A stretch of 60,060 bases of DNA from Saprospiraceae bacterium. GTDB taxonomy: Bacteria > Bacteroidota > Bacteroidia > Chitinophagales > Saprospiraceae. The stretch covers positions 1 through 60,060 of the forward strand of contig JAHDFB010000004.1 in the NCBI GenBank assembly GCA_020628475.1, written 5' to 3'. Shown here one piece after another: positions 9,982-18,490 of the stretch (position 1 is the stretch's first letter; each line of letters opens with the position of its first letter). Below the pieces are notes generated by a model. It was not told the origin of the DNA. It saw only the letters and a list, made by a program, of their open reading frames with translations, and did no database searches. Position numbers and translations under genes: made by a program.

Positions 9982-11496
9982 ATGGAAAATATTGTTTCGC
10001 CTACATTAATCATCGTGATTGTGGCCATTTATTTTGGCTTTTTATCCCTGATCTCGTATTTCAGTTCGCGTAATTCCAGCAACACCACTTTTTTTAGTGC
10101 CAACAAGAAATCACCATGGATGTTGGTAGCTATTGGTATGATCGGTGCATCCCTGTCTGGAGTTACTTTTATATCTATTCCAGGGCAGGTTGGAAATGGT
10201 GGGGGAGGGCAGGCTTTTTCATGGATGCAAATGGTCCTTGGATTTCTAGTTGGATATGCTATCATAGCTTTTGTCTTGATGCCTTTGTATTACAAATGGA
10301 ATTTGGTTTCTATATATAGTTATATTGGAAAACGATTAGGCTTCTTTTCTCAAAAAACGGCAGCTAGCTTTTTTATATTGAGTCGAGTCGTAGGTGCTTC
10401 GCTTCGATTGTTTTTGGTGGCGATTGTTTTCCAAAAATTCGTGATGGATCATTTTGGCGTTCCGTTTTTCTTGACCGTAGCGATCACCATTATTTTAATC
10501 TGGGTTTATACGTTTAGATCCGGGATAAAGACCATCGTTTGGACTGACACGATACAAACCATAACCATGCTGACAGCGGTAGTCCTGACGATTTTGGCGA
10601 TTATGAATGTAATGGAATATTCCTTTTCGGATATGATTGGGGCCATGAGAGAAGCGGGATATTCTCAAATATTTTTCTTTGAAGGTGGCTGGAATGATCC
10701 CAATAATTTCTTCAAACAGTTTATTGGAGGGGCATTGATTGCTACCGCTATGACTGGATTGGATCAGGATATGATGCAGAAAAATTTAACGTGTAATTCA
10801 TTGCAATCCGCACAGAAAAATGTAGCGGTCTTTTCCATCATTTTGGTCTTTGCCAATCTGTTGTTTTTGACACTAGGGGCACTTCTGTATTTATATGCGC
10901 AGCATCAAGGAGTAATGGTTCCAGAAAGAACCGATCAATTATATCCTTTATTAGCGCTGACAGAATTGCCGATTTATATAGGTGTATTCTTTGTCATTGG
11001 ACTCATTGCTGCGGCATACTCCAGTGCGGATTCAGCCTTAACTTCTTTGACGACATCCTTTTGTATTGATTTTCTTGGCTTTGAATCAAGTACAAAAACA
11101 GAACAAGAGAAAAAACGCATACGAATTATAGTTCATGTAGGATTTTCCTTGTTATTATTGGTGATCATTCTGCTGGTTAAATCGATCAATCACGATGCGG
11201 TTGTAAAAACACTCTTCCGCGCTGCGGGATATACCTATGGGCCTTTGATTGGTTTGTTTGCATTTGGAATGTTTACCAACCGCCGAATAAGACAATTTGA
11301 TCCGATTCAAGACCTCTTAGTAGTATTCATAGCACTCATGGCTATTGGAATGACTATCTTCTTAGATCTAAATAGTAAGGAGTTGTTCAATGAATTTACC
11401 TTTGGTTATACGACTTTAGCATTAAACGGTTTGTTGATGTTTATAGGATTATGGCTGATTTCAGAACCTGGAAACATATCGGATGTCAATCAATAA
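9982..11496 (+). CDS. Sodium:solute symporter family transporter
   Basis: Inner-membrane transporter of the SSS family, 504 residues with about 13 hydrophobic segments. Family features include the Gly-rich stretch after TM2 (SLSGVTFISIPGQVGNGG) and the conserved AAAYSSADSALTSLTTSF helix. An upstream in-frame GTG at 9961 is possible, but the ATG at 9982 is preferred because AAGGAG lies 12 bp before it and because it starts right before the first membrane helix. It overlaps murQ by 14 bp, so the two are translationally linked. That context suggests an amino sugar such as N-acetylmuramate or a related cell-wall sugar as substrate; this is inference. The related sialic acid and sugar transporters of this family are also possible. 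Confidence 0.88.
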   Translation: MENIVSPTLIIVIVAIYFGFLSLISYFSSRNSSNTTFFSANKKSPWMLVAIGMIGASLSGVTFISIPGQVGNGGGGQAFSWMQMVLGFLVGYAIIAFVLMPLYYKWNLVSIYSYIGKRLGFFSQKTAASFFILSRVVGASLRLFLVAIVFQKFVMDHFGVPFFLTVAITIILIWVYTFRSGIKTIVWTDTIQTITMLTAVVLTILAIMNVMEYSFSDMIGAMREAGYSQIFFFEGGWNDPNNFFKQFIGGALIATAMTGLDQDMMQKNLTCNSLQSAQKNVAVFSIILVFANLLFLTLGALLYLYAQHQGVMVPERTDQLYPLLALTELPIYIGVFFVIGLIAAAYSSADSALTSLTTSFCIDFLGFESSTKTEQEKKRIRIIVHVGFSLLLLVIILLVKSINHDAVVKTLFRAAGYTYGPLIGLFAFGMFTNRRIRQFDPIQDLLVVFIALMAIGMTIFLDLNSKELFNEFTFGYTTLALNGLLMFIGLWLISEPGNISDVNQ

Positions 11497-12298
11497 AATT
11501 ACAGAGAAGGATTCCTTGTATAATCATCTAGAAAACATGGATGTGCATACACTTCTTCATAGTATTAATCAAGAAGATCATAAAGTAGCGACTGCCGTTG
11601 AAAAAGCGATTCCTCAGATTGAGCAGCTAGTAGAATCTTTATACCCTAAAATGGAAAAAGGAGGCCGCCTATTTTATATCGGTGCGGGCACCAGTGGACG
11701 CTTGGGAATCTTAGATGCGAGCGAATGCCCTCCTACATTTGGTGTGCCTCATGGTATGGTGATCGGTGTCATAGCTGGAGGCGATCAAGCGATTCGAAAA
11801 GCCGTGGAACATGCAGAAGATGATAAGCATCAGGCCATTAAAGATTTACAAGCATTTGATATAAATGCCATGGATACGGTTGTTGGAATTGCTGCTAGTG
11901 GGACCACACCTTACGTCATTGGAGGTCTGAGAGATGTACAAGAATTGGGGGTTACAACTGGTGGAATATCTTGTAATCCGGGAGCACCTATATTTGAATA
12001 CAGTGATCATAAAATATTGGCAGAAGTCGGTCCAGAATTTGTGACTGGTTCGACGCGTATGAAATCGGGTACCGCACAGAAATTGATTCTTAATATGATT
12101 ACAACAAGTACCATGGTAAAGTTGGGACGTGTCAAGGGTAACAAAATGGTCGATATGCAGTTGTCGAATGATAAACTTGTCGATCGCGGGACGAGAATGA
12201 TTATGAACGCTTTGGGTATTAATTATCATACGGCCAATGATCTATTGATCGAACATGGTAGCGTGCGTAAAGCTGTTGATTATTACTCCAATAAATAG
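11483..12298 (+). CDS. murQ: N-acetylmuramic acid 6-phosphate etherase
   Basis: Cleaves the lactyl ether of MurNAc-6-phosphate to give GlcNAc-6-phosphate and lactate, a step in cell-wall recycling. 271 residues, somewhat shorter than the E. coli enzyme but with a full SIS fold: the phosphosugar motif GAGTSGRLGILDASECPPTFG, then GIAASGTTPYVIGGL, then GPEFVTGSTRMKSGTAQKL. The active-site Glu is in the DASE segment. It starts 14 bp inside the symporter gene, and the two form a likely uptake-and-breakdown unit. No MurNAc kinase is seen next to it, so the phosphorylation step must be encoded elsewhere. Confidence 0.94.
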   Translation: MSINKITEKDSLYNHLENMDVHTLLHSINQEDHKVATAVEKAIPQIEQLVESLYPKMEKGGRLFYIGAGTSGRLGILDASECPPTFGVPHGMVIGVIAGGDQAIRKAVEHAEDDKHQAIKDLQAFDINAMDTVVGIAASGTTPYVIGGLRDVQELGVTTGGISCNPGAPIFEYSDHKILAEVGPEFVTGSTRMKSGTAQKLILNMITTSTMVKLGRVKGNKMVDMQLSNDKLVDRGTRMIMNALGINYHTANDLLIEHGSVRKAVDYYSNK

Positions 12299-12305
12299 TG
12301 ATTAA

Positions 12306-13028
12306 TTATTCCTGATCAGGTAGATTTCGACGAATCCATTCTTCCCGTTTTCTGGCCAATTCTGCTCGACGCTCTTGTTCGCGTTGTTGCTTTGTTTTAT
12401 CGAAGATATCGGGAGCAAAAAACAGTTCTTTTTCCTCGGAGTCTTCTTCTAAAGATTCATTATCCGGTAAATCGACGCCACTAAAAATAATGGCCGTCAA
12501 GAGTCCCATGATGGCACCGAATAAATGGGATTCCCAACTGATACCGGGTTCGTCCGGAAAGATGCCAACAATCATTCCACTATATAGAAGCACTACGATT
12601 AAAGCTAGAATAATCGATTCTACGTTTCTTCTAAATATTCCACTCCAAAAGATGAAAGATACCATTCCATAGGCAACACCACTGGCACCGATATGATAGC
12701 CATGATGCCCAAAAATCCATACGGCTAAGCCCGTCAAAAGGTAGATAATGATGATGGCTGGCATGGAAGCCTTGCGATAAAAGAAATACATGATCGACCC
12801 AGCGATCAACAGAGGAAATGAATTGTTGAAAAGGTGTCCCCAGTCACTGTGCAATAAGGGTGAGGTCAGAATTCCATCCAATCCACTTACACGTCTTGGA
12901 ACCAGGGCATAATAACTTGGATTAATTTTGAAAACAACGAAAATGGTGTGAATAATCCACAAACTCGCCACCATCAAAATGGGCACCTTGAAGGCTTTAA
13001 AAATCTGTTGGATTATTGATTTATTCAA
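12306..13028 (-). CDS. Rhomboid-family intramembrane serine protease
   Basis: 240-residue membrane protein. Rhomboid features in order: HSDWGHLFNNSF in TM2 (the His/Asn oxyanion region), the catalytic GASGVAYG with its Ser, and the partner His in SWESHLFGAIMG. About six membrane helices are followed by a charged cytoplasmic tail rich in Arg/Glu. Substrates unknown. The start is a TTG at 13028; the first downstream Met would remove the beginning of the first helix, so TTG is kept. It converges on murQ (7-bp gap) and follows the charged hypothetical gene with 17 bp between them, suggesting co-transcription with that gene. Confidence 0.9.
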   Translation of the reverse strand: MNKSIIQQIFKAFKVPILMVASLWIIHTIFVVFKINPSYYALVPRRVSGLDGILTSPLLHSDWGHLFNNSFPLLIAGSIMYFFYRKASMPAIIIIYLLTGLAVWIFGHHGYHIGASGVAYGMVSFIFWSGIFRRNVESIILALIVVLLYSGMIVGIFPDEPGISWESHLFGAIMGLLTAIIFSGVDLPDNESLEEDSEEKELFFAPDIFDKTKQQREQERRAELARKREEWIRRNLPDQE

Positions 13029-13045
13029 ATCGTTTCACTTAAGGT

Positions 13046-13804
13046 TTATAAAAATCGTCGTTGAACCAATTTCATAAATTGGCTGGCTTTTTTAATCTTT
13101 TTCGGAGAATCCCATTGTTGGTCTTTGGCCACGCCATTTCTTAAAAAGGCGACAGCTTCTTCAAAATTCGCTTTTTCCTCCAATTGCTCGAGTGTGCTTC
13201 TAAAAGATAGGTGATCGCCACCAAACAGTTCGTTTTGCGTAAATATCCGTTCGTTGATACTAATGGATTTGAAAATGTTTTTGATCGGCGAAAAACTTAA
13301 TTTTTCGGATAATTCTGTGAATTCTTTTTTCTCCCATAAGTCAACATCTTCTACAATTTCTTCCTCGGTCGCTACCAGCGATTTTTTTTCAGTCTTCGCT
13401 TTTGCAGGAGCTTTCTTTGGTTTTGCCACTTTTACCGGAGCGGGCTCTACCACTGGGGGCACATCATACTCCTCCGAAACTGTTTCGATTTCCACTACGG
13501 GCGCTTCTTCCACTTCCTGCTTGATTTCTTCCGTGATCACTTCTTCCTCAACTTCTTCTATCATTTCAACTACTGGAATTGCTTTTTTCTTTTCTTTTTT
13601 CTTCTTTTTGGTGGCAGCCGGTTTTTTAACAATTTCCACAACGTCCTCCTCCTCTATATCCGTTGGAATAAGTTTGCGAAATTCGTCCGAATATCGAAGT
13701 AACATCTCACATTCGATATCTGACAATGGTTCTCCTAGATTCTCGAAAGATTCTAGCATAGAATTTAATTTTCGAAGTATCGTTTTCGCTTTTTTGTAAT
13801 CCAT
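13046..13804 (-). CDS. Charged conserved hypothetical protein with low-complexity linker
   Basis: 252 residues in three parts. Residues 1-60 are helical, the middle ~95 residues are a low-complexity Glu/Lys/Val/Pro-rich linker (runs such as TKKKKKEKKKA and EEVEEEVITEE), and the last ~85 residues form a compact helical domain: SISINERIFTQNELFGGD, then SFRSTLEQLEEKANFEEAVAFL. That C-terminal segment resembles a domain common in Bacteroidota hypothetical proteins whose role is not known. No signal peptide or membrane helix. Upstream of the rhomboid gene in the same direction. Confidence 0.75.
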   Translation of the reverse strand: MDYKKAKTILRKLNSMLESFENLGEPLSDIECEMLLRYSDEFRKLIPTDIEEEDVVEIVKKPAATKKKKKEKKKAIPVVEMIEEVEEEVITEEIKQEVEEAPVVEIETVSEEYDVPPVVEPAPVKVAKPKKAPAKAKTEKKSLVATEEEIVEDVDLWEKKEFTELSEKLSFSPIKNIFKSISINERIFTQNELFGGDHLSFRSTLEQLEEKANFEEAVAFLRNGVAKDQQWDSPKKIKKASQFMKLVQRRFL

Positions 13805-14031
13805 TATTCCTTTATTTTATAGGATTGATAACGCAAGAATAATACCAAATCGGTATAGCAGACTGTAATTTTAGATAAACTTTTCGAAATTAAATATATA
13901 ATTAGGGCATCTTTACATATTATTAATAAAACTATTTCAGGATTGTAATTCGACGATCTAATTATTGAGATAAGTTATTGCCAGATGAATAAAAGTTTTA
14001 CTTTTACGATTCGAAAATACACGGAGCATAT

Positions 14032-14616
14032 ATGTTTTTAGAACCAACCTTTAGAGGACAGCGCAGCGGATGGATTGAAGTCATTTGCGGGTCTATGTTC
14101 TCAGGAAAAACGGAAGAATTAATTCGGCGGGTAAAAAGAACACAATATGCGAATCAAAAGGTGGTGATTTTTAAACCACAAAAAGATATTCGCTATTCAG
14201 AAGATCAAGTAGTCTCCCATGATGAAAATGCCATTCTTGGTATTCCGATCAAGAAGAGCAGTGAAATTTTCGATCATATACAAGATGTTCGAGTGGTTGC
14301 CATCGATGAAGCCCAATTTTTTGATCAAGAATTGCCCGTTGTTTGCGAAAAATTGGCTTTGAGAGGCATACGTGTAATAATAGCAGGACTGGATATGGAT
14401 TTCCGTGGCTTACCTTTCGGACCGATGCCTCATTTATTAGCGGCGGCGGAATATATTACCAAAGTACATGCCATTTGTCCGCATTGCGGAAATTTAGCGA
14501 CACATTCCTATCGCCTGAGTCAGGAGAAAGAAACGGTTGTTCTCGGTGAAAAAGACAAGTATGAACCAAGATGTCGTACTTGTTATGCCATGGGAAATAT
14601 TTTAGATTTTACGTAG
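14032..14616 (+). CDS. tdk: Thymidine kinase, type II
   Basis: Phosphorylates thymidine to dTMP in the nucleotide salvage pathway. 194 residues. The P-loop [10 protein letters not shown] is at residues 20-29; the DEAQFFD motif holds the catalytic Glu region; the lid domain has two zinc-binding Cys pairs, CPHC and CRTC; and the substrate loop is [14 protein letters not shown]. Typical length and complete. It is monocistronic, with a 227-bp A+T-rich upstream region shared with the divergent gene. Confidence 0.95.
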   Translation: MFLEPTFRGQRSGWIEVICGSMFSGKTEELIRRVKRTQYANQKVVIFKPQKDIRYSEDQVVSHDENAILGIPIKKSSEIFDHIQDVRVVAIDEAQFFDQELPVVCEKLALRGIRVIIAGLDMDFRGLPFGPMPHLLAAAEYITKVHAICPHCGNLATHSYRLSQEKETVVLGEKDKYEPRCRTCYAMGNILDFT

Positions 14617-14626
14617 GAAAATAATC

Positions 14627-14750
14627 AGGGCGTCCGGGCGTGGCTTTCGCGATTTCATCCTTCGCAACGCTCAGGAAAGACGCTATGCTTTAGGCTGGCG
14701 CCTGCGCATAAACGCTTTCGCCACAGTCACTGACGCGGTAAGCTGGAAGT
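14627..14750. repeat. G+C-rich hairpin-rich intergenic patch, copy 1
   Basis: A sharp G+C-rich island between tdk and the lipase-like gene, built of short CGCT/AGCG and GGCG/CGCC words (CAGGGCGTCCGGGCGTGG near the left end, GGCTGGCGCCTGCGCA in the middle). It codes for nothing plausible. Similar word use occurs at 30851, 31577 and 51253. Grouping these four as one degenerate repeat family is an inference from composition and shared short words, not an alignment. Confidence 0.4.
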
Positions 14751-14905
14751 ATTCGTTTCATTCATGCTTGCTTCCGAAATTTGTAAAGATTCCTTCCAAT
14801 CGTATAATTAAACACGATAAAATCCCTACAAATATTGACTTTAAGCGTTGATTCTCGTACATTCGTCAAGACAATTAGAAAACAAACTTCCCACATAGTA
14901 TTTAC

Positions 14906-16618
14906 ATGCGAAAATCCAAGACTCGTCAGAGAAAGAAAAAACCACAATCCATCAATTTTGCAGATAGTTTAGCAAAGCAGTCGGCCGTCAAGGGTATTGA
15001 AGCACCAGAGTATGCCTTAGCTGGAGATCAAGAACAAGGTAAATCAGGACCATACGAGACGAATGGCAGTATTACTTTTTATTGTAATGGGTTTTTACCA
15101 GAAAGAGATTATCTGGGCAATGATGTTCGTGCCGAAAATGCAAAGAATGATCCGGATTCCAATGGAGAAAGAATGCATGCTGATGAATCGTCCATCAAAA
15201 GTGGCGAACATTATTGGGGGAATATTGATGAAAAATTAGAAGAGCGCTTTACCGGAAAAGAACCGAATGCAGATAGCACTTTCTACTTTGATGGAAGTGC
15301 TGGCCCTTTATCATCGGCTAATGATCGTATGAAATACGGAGAATCAGCAGCCCAAGTTATTATTAAACAAGTAGAATCCGGTCAATTCCAATTGGATGAA
15401 AATGGGGTGCTTCCGGATGCCATTAATGTAGTGGGACATAGTATGGGTGCTGCCTATGCCGCCGGATTGGCACGTGGCTTATTGAACTATAATGAGGAGC
15501 AGGGCAAAAAAGTGTTCAATGTGCGCGCTGTGTACTATTTTGCGCCGCATCAACCAATGGATATAGAACATCCATCTGAAGTACGGGGAGTGCAGTATTC
15601 ACATAAAAATGATTCTGTCTCTAGTAATGGAGATAGTAAGGATCCAAAAGCGCTTTGGGGAATATTACCGAAAGCAACAGGATCGTATTTAGCGCCGATT
15701 ACAGGTATTCATGAATTCATGGTGCATGATGTCCCTGGTTTGGATGGAAGTTTGCTAGGTGATCGTGGTGGACACAATGTTTCGGATCATGAATACACGC
15801 TTGATAAATACAAAAAAGGGCGGGAAGGTTATGTCGCTCCAAATGCTGACGAGGATTATGATTCAGAAAATTATAAGAGTCAGACGGTATCAAACGAAGG
15901 GTATGAAAAACCATCTTTCCACCTACCTAACTTACTAGATAAATTAGAAGGGCTTCCAGCAGATTTACGAAACAAAATAGACGAATTAGAAGATTGGTTG
16001 AGCAAAAATGTAAATGATGCGAACAGTATCTTCAAGGAGAAAGTGGGGCAAGGAAAAGGCTGGTTGGACGAAAAGAGACAGTCAGGTAAAGAATGGATTG
16101 ATGAGAAAATCAATGAGGGAGATGTTTGGGTAGATGATAAGGTCGATAAGGGCAACGAGAAAATTGACGAACAAATCAATAAAGGAACCGATTGGCTCAA
16201 TAAGAAGTCAGGTGGTCTATTTGGTGACGAAATTGGCAAGTTATCGGACTGGGTTCGAGGCAAGAAGAACAAAGGAGTCGATTATGTCAAGAAAAAAGAA
16301 GACCAAGCTGTTGATTTTAGTCGAGAAAAAGTCAATCAAGCCAACGAGTGGTTGGAATCAAAGACATCAGATCTAGCTTCATGGGTAACTGAAAAATCCG
16401 ATGCGCTCACCTCTTGGGTCAATGCTGAAGTTCAGAAATTATCCAATTGGGCGAAGACGCAAATTTCCAAAGGCGAAAAGTATGCACAGCGATTGGCCAA
16501 GTCGCTACAGCGAAAGATCAAAGCTCTTATTTTAAAGATTCAGCGAAAAATTGAATCGATTCGAAATCGAATACGTAAGATCATTTTGATTATTAAAGAG
16601 ACAGAAGCTTGGAGTTAA
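14906..16618 (+). CDS. Predicted lipase with long hendecad-repeat tail
   Basis: 570 residues, not matched to a known named protein. The N-terminus is basic (MRKSKTRQRKKKPQ) with no signal peptide. Residues ~55-300 look like an alpha/beta hydrolase: VVGHSMGAAYAAG gives the nucleophile elbow with Ser179, KNDSV a candidate Asp236, and GGHNVSDH a candidate His290 or His295. From residue ~364 to ~515 an aromatic or large hydrophobic residue recurs every 11 positions (364, 375, 386, 397, 408, 419, 430; then 449, 460, 471, 482, 493, 504, 515), mostly Trp in a Gly-x-x-Trp-x-Asp-x-Lys setting, which is a hendecad helical array. The last ~50 residues are very basic and amphipathic. It overlaps a lipoprotein gene by 10 bp. 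Inferred role: membrane-active lipase effector. Confidence 0.7.
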   Translation: MRKSKTRQRKKKPQSINFADSLAKQSAVKGIEAPEYALAGDQEQGKSGPYETNGSITFYCNGFLPERDYLGNDVRAENAKNDPDSNGERMHADESSIKSGEHYWGNIDEKLEERFTGKEPNADSTFYFDGSAGPLSSANDRMKYGESAAQVIIKQVESGQFQLDENGVLPDAINVVGHSMGAAYAAGLARGLLNYNEEQGKKVFNVRAVYYFAPHQPMDIEHPSEVRGVQYSHKNDSVSSNGDSKDPKALWGILPKATGSYLAPITGIHEFMVHDVPGLDGSLLGDRGGHNVSDHEYTLDKYKKGREGYVAPNADEDYDSENYKSQTVSNEGYEKPSFHLPNLLDKLEGLPADLRNKIDELEDWLSKNVNDANSIFKEKVGQGKGWLDEKRQSGKEWIDEKINEGDVWVDDKVDKGNEKIDEQINKGTDWLNKKSGGLFGDEIGKLSDWVRGKKNKGVDYVKKKEDQAVDFSREKVNQANEWLESKTSDLASWVTEKSDALTSWVNAEVQKLSNWAKTQISKGEKYAQRLAKSLQRKIKALILKIQRKIESIRNRIRKIILIIKETEAWS

Positions 16619-17175
16619 GAAGGCCATTATATAATTACTTATTATTGTGTGTATGTAGTATAGCAAGCCTTACATTCGTATCTTGCTTCAGAACAAATTT
16701 AAATAAGATGGATAAGGATCATATGAATAAGATTGTAGAAGAGTATGCCTATCAAACCACCCGTCCAGATGATGTCGCTTTTATGGCGGAACTGCTGGAA
16801 AATGCGATTCGTTTCTGGATTGAGGAGTACAGCAGCATGGGCTTTTACAAAGAAGAGGACTATAAGATATCCGATGTTATGCTTTTTGCACATACGAAGG
16901 ATAAGGTTCTAATCTTTGTGCATGCACTTCTTAAAGATTCAAATGATGGGGAAGTGAAATTAATAGCGGGAAGATTGAAAGAGGACGATCGTTGGTACTT
17001 TCAGTATGCTGGAATGCCTACATTTTATTATGAGTATAATGAAGAGTTACGATCTAGTAAAGCATTTACTCATGAAGAGTTGATGGCACTTACAGTAGAC
17101 AAGTTGGTAGAAGATGGTCTGGTCAATGCGCTTGGACATGTCAGTCAAGATTATCTTTGCAACAAGTGGTTTTGA
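16609..17175 (+). CDS. Lipoprotein, possible immunity partner of the lipase
   Basis: 188 residues starting at a TTG that overlaps the stop of the lipase gene (the overlap contains TTGGAGTTAA), so it is translationally coupled. The TTG start gives a lipoprotein signal with two Arg in the n-region and Cys26 in FVSC; the next Met is after the signal. The mature part is small and acidic/aromatic with no recognised catalytic motif (SDVMLFAHTKDKVLIFVH, WYFQYAGMPTFYYEYN). Its pairing with a predicted lipase recalls periplasmic or lipoprotein immunity proteins of lipase toxins, but the function is inferred from context only. Confidence 0.6.
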   Translation: MELRRPLYNYLLLCVCSIASLTFVSCFRTNLNKMDKDHMNKIVEEYAYQTTRPDDVAFMAELLENAIRFWIEEYSSMGFYKEEDYKISDVMLFAHTKDKVLIFVHALLKDSNDGEVKLIAGRLKEDDRWYFQYAGMPTFYYEYNEELRSSKAFTHEELMALTVDKLVEDGLVNALGHVSQDYLCNKWF

Positions 17176-17388
17176 TCAGTAGTTAGATTTCATCATAAAA
17201 ATACCGCTTCTTTTCCACTCAATTTTGTCAACTTTTCTGTTTAGAAATCTCAAAAACTCAGATTTTACAAGCATTTATCACAAAATATTTTCAAGTGATT
17301 GAATAGACTTAAGTTGTTGATAGCGAGTTGCATAGAACATTCATGCTCTTAGGTTTTAAAAAAAGTTAGAAAATAATTCTTAAAAATT

Positions 17389-17421
17389 GGAACGGAATGG
17401 CAGGTTGATTACACTAATAGA
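17389..17421 (+). repeat. 33-bp conserved box upstream of RAYT-like gene, copy 1
   Basis: Begins GGAACGGAATGGCA and ends TTACACTAATAGA. It matches 52578-52610 at 29 of 33 positions by eye. Ends 20 bp before the ATG at 17442. It could be a promoter/operator, a leader element or the end of a mobile unit. Confidence 0.6.
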
Positions 17422-17441
17422 AGAATCAACATTGTTAGACC

Positions 17442-18107
17442 ATGATCAAACTTAAAAAGACCTTCGCAAAAGGATATTTCTTATTTCAAGGCAAAGCATC
17501 AGCCAATTCTTCTTTTATCGAAGATCTAAGGGAGGCAAAGGAATTTATTATTCTGGCCAATTACTATTTTAAAGGATATCTCAAAATTCATGAATATCTT
17601 CTTTGCCAAGATGGATGGAATTTTATTGTTAAGATCCATTCTTTGGAGGCCCTATCAAAGAAAGTAGGAATGCTGGATCTTCGGGAAGATCAGGTGTGGC
17701 GGATCATTTCTGAGCGCATGCGTATTTTTTTATCCCGTTTTGTGAAATATACCAATCGTAAGCAGGGTAGAACAGGAAGTAAGGTGCACTCGAGTTATGA
17801 GCGATTTATTTTTGAAACTCTTTCTGAAGCTCAGACCTATATTGAAGGTATAAGAAAAGGGTATATTAAATTACATCAGAAAAGGAAGAAATATCGGGCA
17901 AAACGCAGTCATTATATGATCCCTAAGAAATTGGGGAAGGGAAGTATATTTATTAGCTCGAGGAAGCTGCGAAAGCGAATGAAGAAGTGTAGTGAAAAGA
18001 TGGAAGTGCTTGAATTAACTAAGCTTAGACCTCATGTACTAAGAAATTTATTAGATTTCACCTATACTACACTTCTTACCAACATTTTTCATCAAAACGC
18101 ACCTTAA
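17442..18107 (+). CDS. Degenerate IS200/RAYT-like transposase-family protein, copy A
   Basis: 221 residues, about 40% similar by eye to the protein at 52669. The arrangement recalls Y1 (REP-associated) transposases: an N-terminal strand-helix block, a segment where those enzymes carry their HxH metal motif, and then VWRIISERMRIFLSRFVK, RKQGRTGSKVHSSYERF and a helix with TYIEGI. In this copy the HxH position reads LCQDGWNFIVKI, so the metal-binding pair is absent, although a Tyr is kept in TYIEGI. It is therefore probably inactive as a nuclease, perhaps reused for DNA binding. A 33-bp box upstream is shared with the other copy. Homology is from memory of the family; a structure-based search would settle it. 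Confidence 0.55.
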   Translation: MIKLKKTFAKGYFLFQGKASANSSFIEDLREAKEFIILANYYFKGYLKIHEYLLCQDGWNFIVKIHSLEALSKKVGMLDLREDQVWRIISERMRIFLSRFVKYTNRKQGRTGSKVHSSYERFIFETLSEAQTYIEGIRKGYIKLHQKRKKYRAKRSHYMIPKKLGKGSIFISSRKLRKRMKKCSEKMEVLELTKLRPHVLRNLLDFTYTTLLTNIFHQNAP

Positions 18108-18490
18108 AACCTACATTTTACCCTCCCTATCATATTGATAGGCAGATGCATTAACCCAGTAAATCCACTATGCTATCCATTTTTCCAGATGGAATTACTA
18201 TCTCAATGCCTTCAATTTACATGGGTAACCCAATCAATTATTATCAATGTTCATCTCAACGGTAAATAACGCTCATATTTAAAAAGCAAACACATTACTC
18301 TGAAAACAAACTTCGCAGGTCTGTATGGAATCCTAAATATACACCTGCATCTTCCATACTTCAATTCAGGGTATACTTACAAACAATCCTACACAACTAA
18401 AAAATGTTACAGCCCCAACAAAGAATGTTTAATTTTTTCAAAACCAAATAGTTATTTAGACGTTTTTTAAATAAAATTATTCTTCTTAGC
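18108..18490. other. Gene-free stretch after RAYT-like copy A
   Basis: No credible gene. The strand is markedly poor in G relative to C, in contrast to the purine-rich gene before it. A perfect 7-bp hairpin, CCTATCA-TAT-TGATAGG, is at 18126-18142. The right end leads into the isc promoter region. Nothing else was recognised. Confidence 0.5.

Noticed and set aside
13254..13799. 181-residue Ser/Thr-rich plus-strand frame
   Set aside because: Antisense of the Glu/Lys-rich linker gene; the Ser/Thr bias is just the complement of that low-complexity DNA.
14627..14750. Integron attC site or other recombination site
   Set aside because: There is no integrase gene nearby, and no paired R-box ends were seen; the patch is better described as a palindromic repeat.
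15880..16272. 130-residue minus-strand frame
   Set aside because: Antisense shadow of the hendecad repeats in the lipase gene; its Ser/Phe/Leu repeats are complements of the Trp/Lys/Glu repeats.
14906..17175. Part of a type VI or contractile injection system
   Set aside because: No tube, sheath, baseplate or spike genes are in the window; only a lipase and a lipoprotein are seen, so an assignment to a named system is not supported.
17442..18107. Active insertion sequence
   Set aside because: No terminal inverted repeats or target duplications were found, the HxH motif is missing, and only single genes are present.
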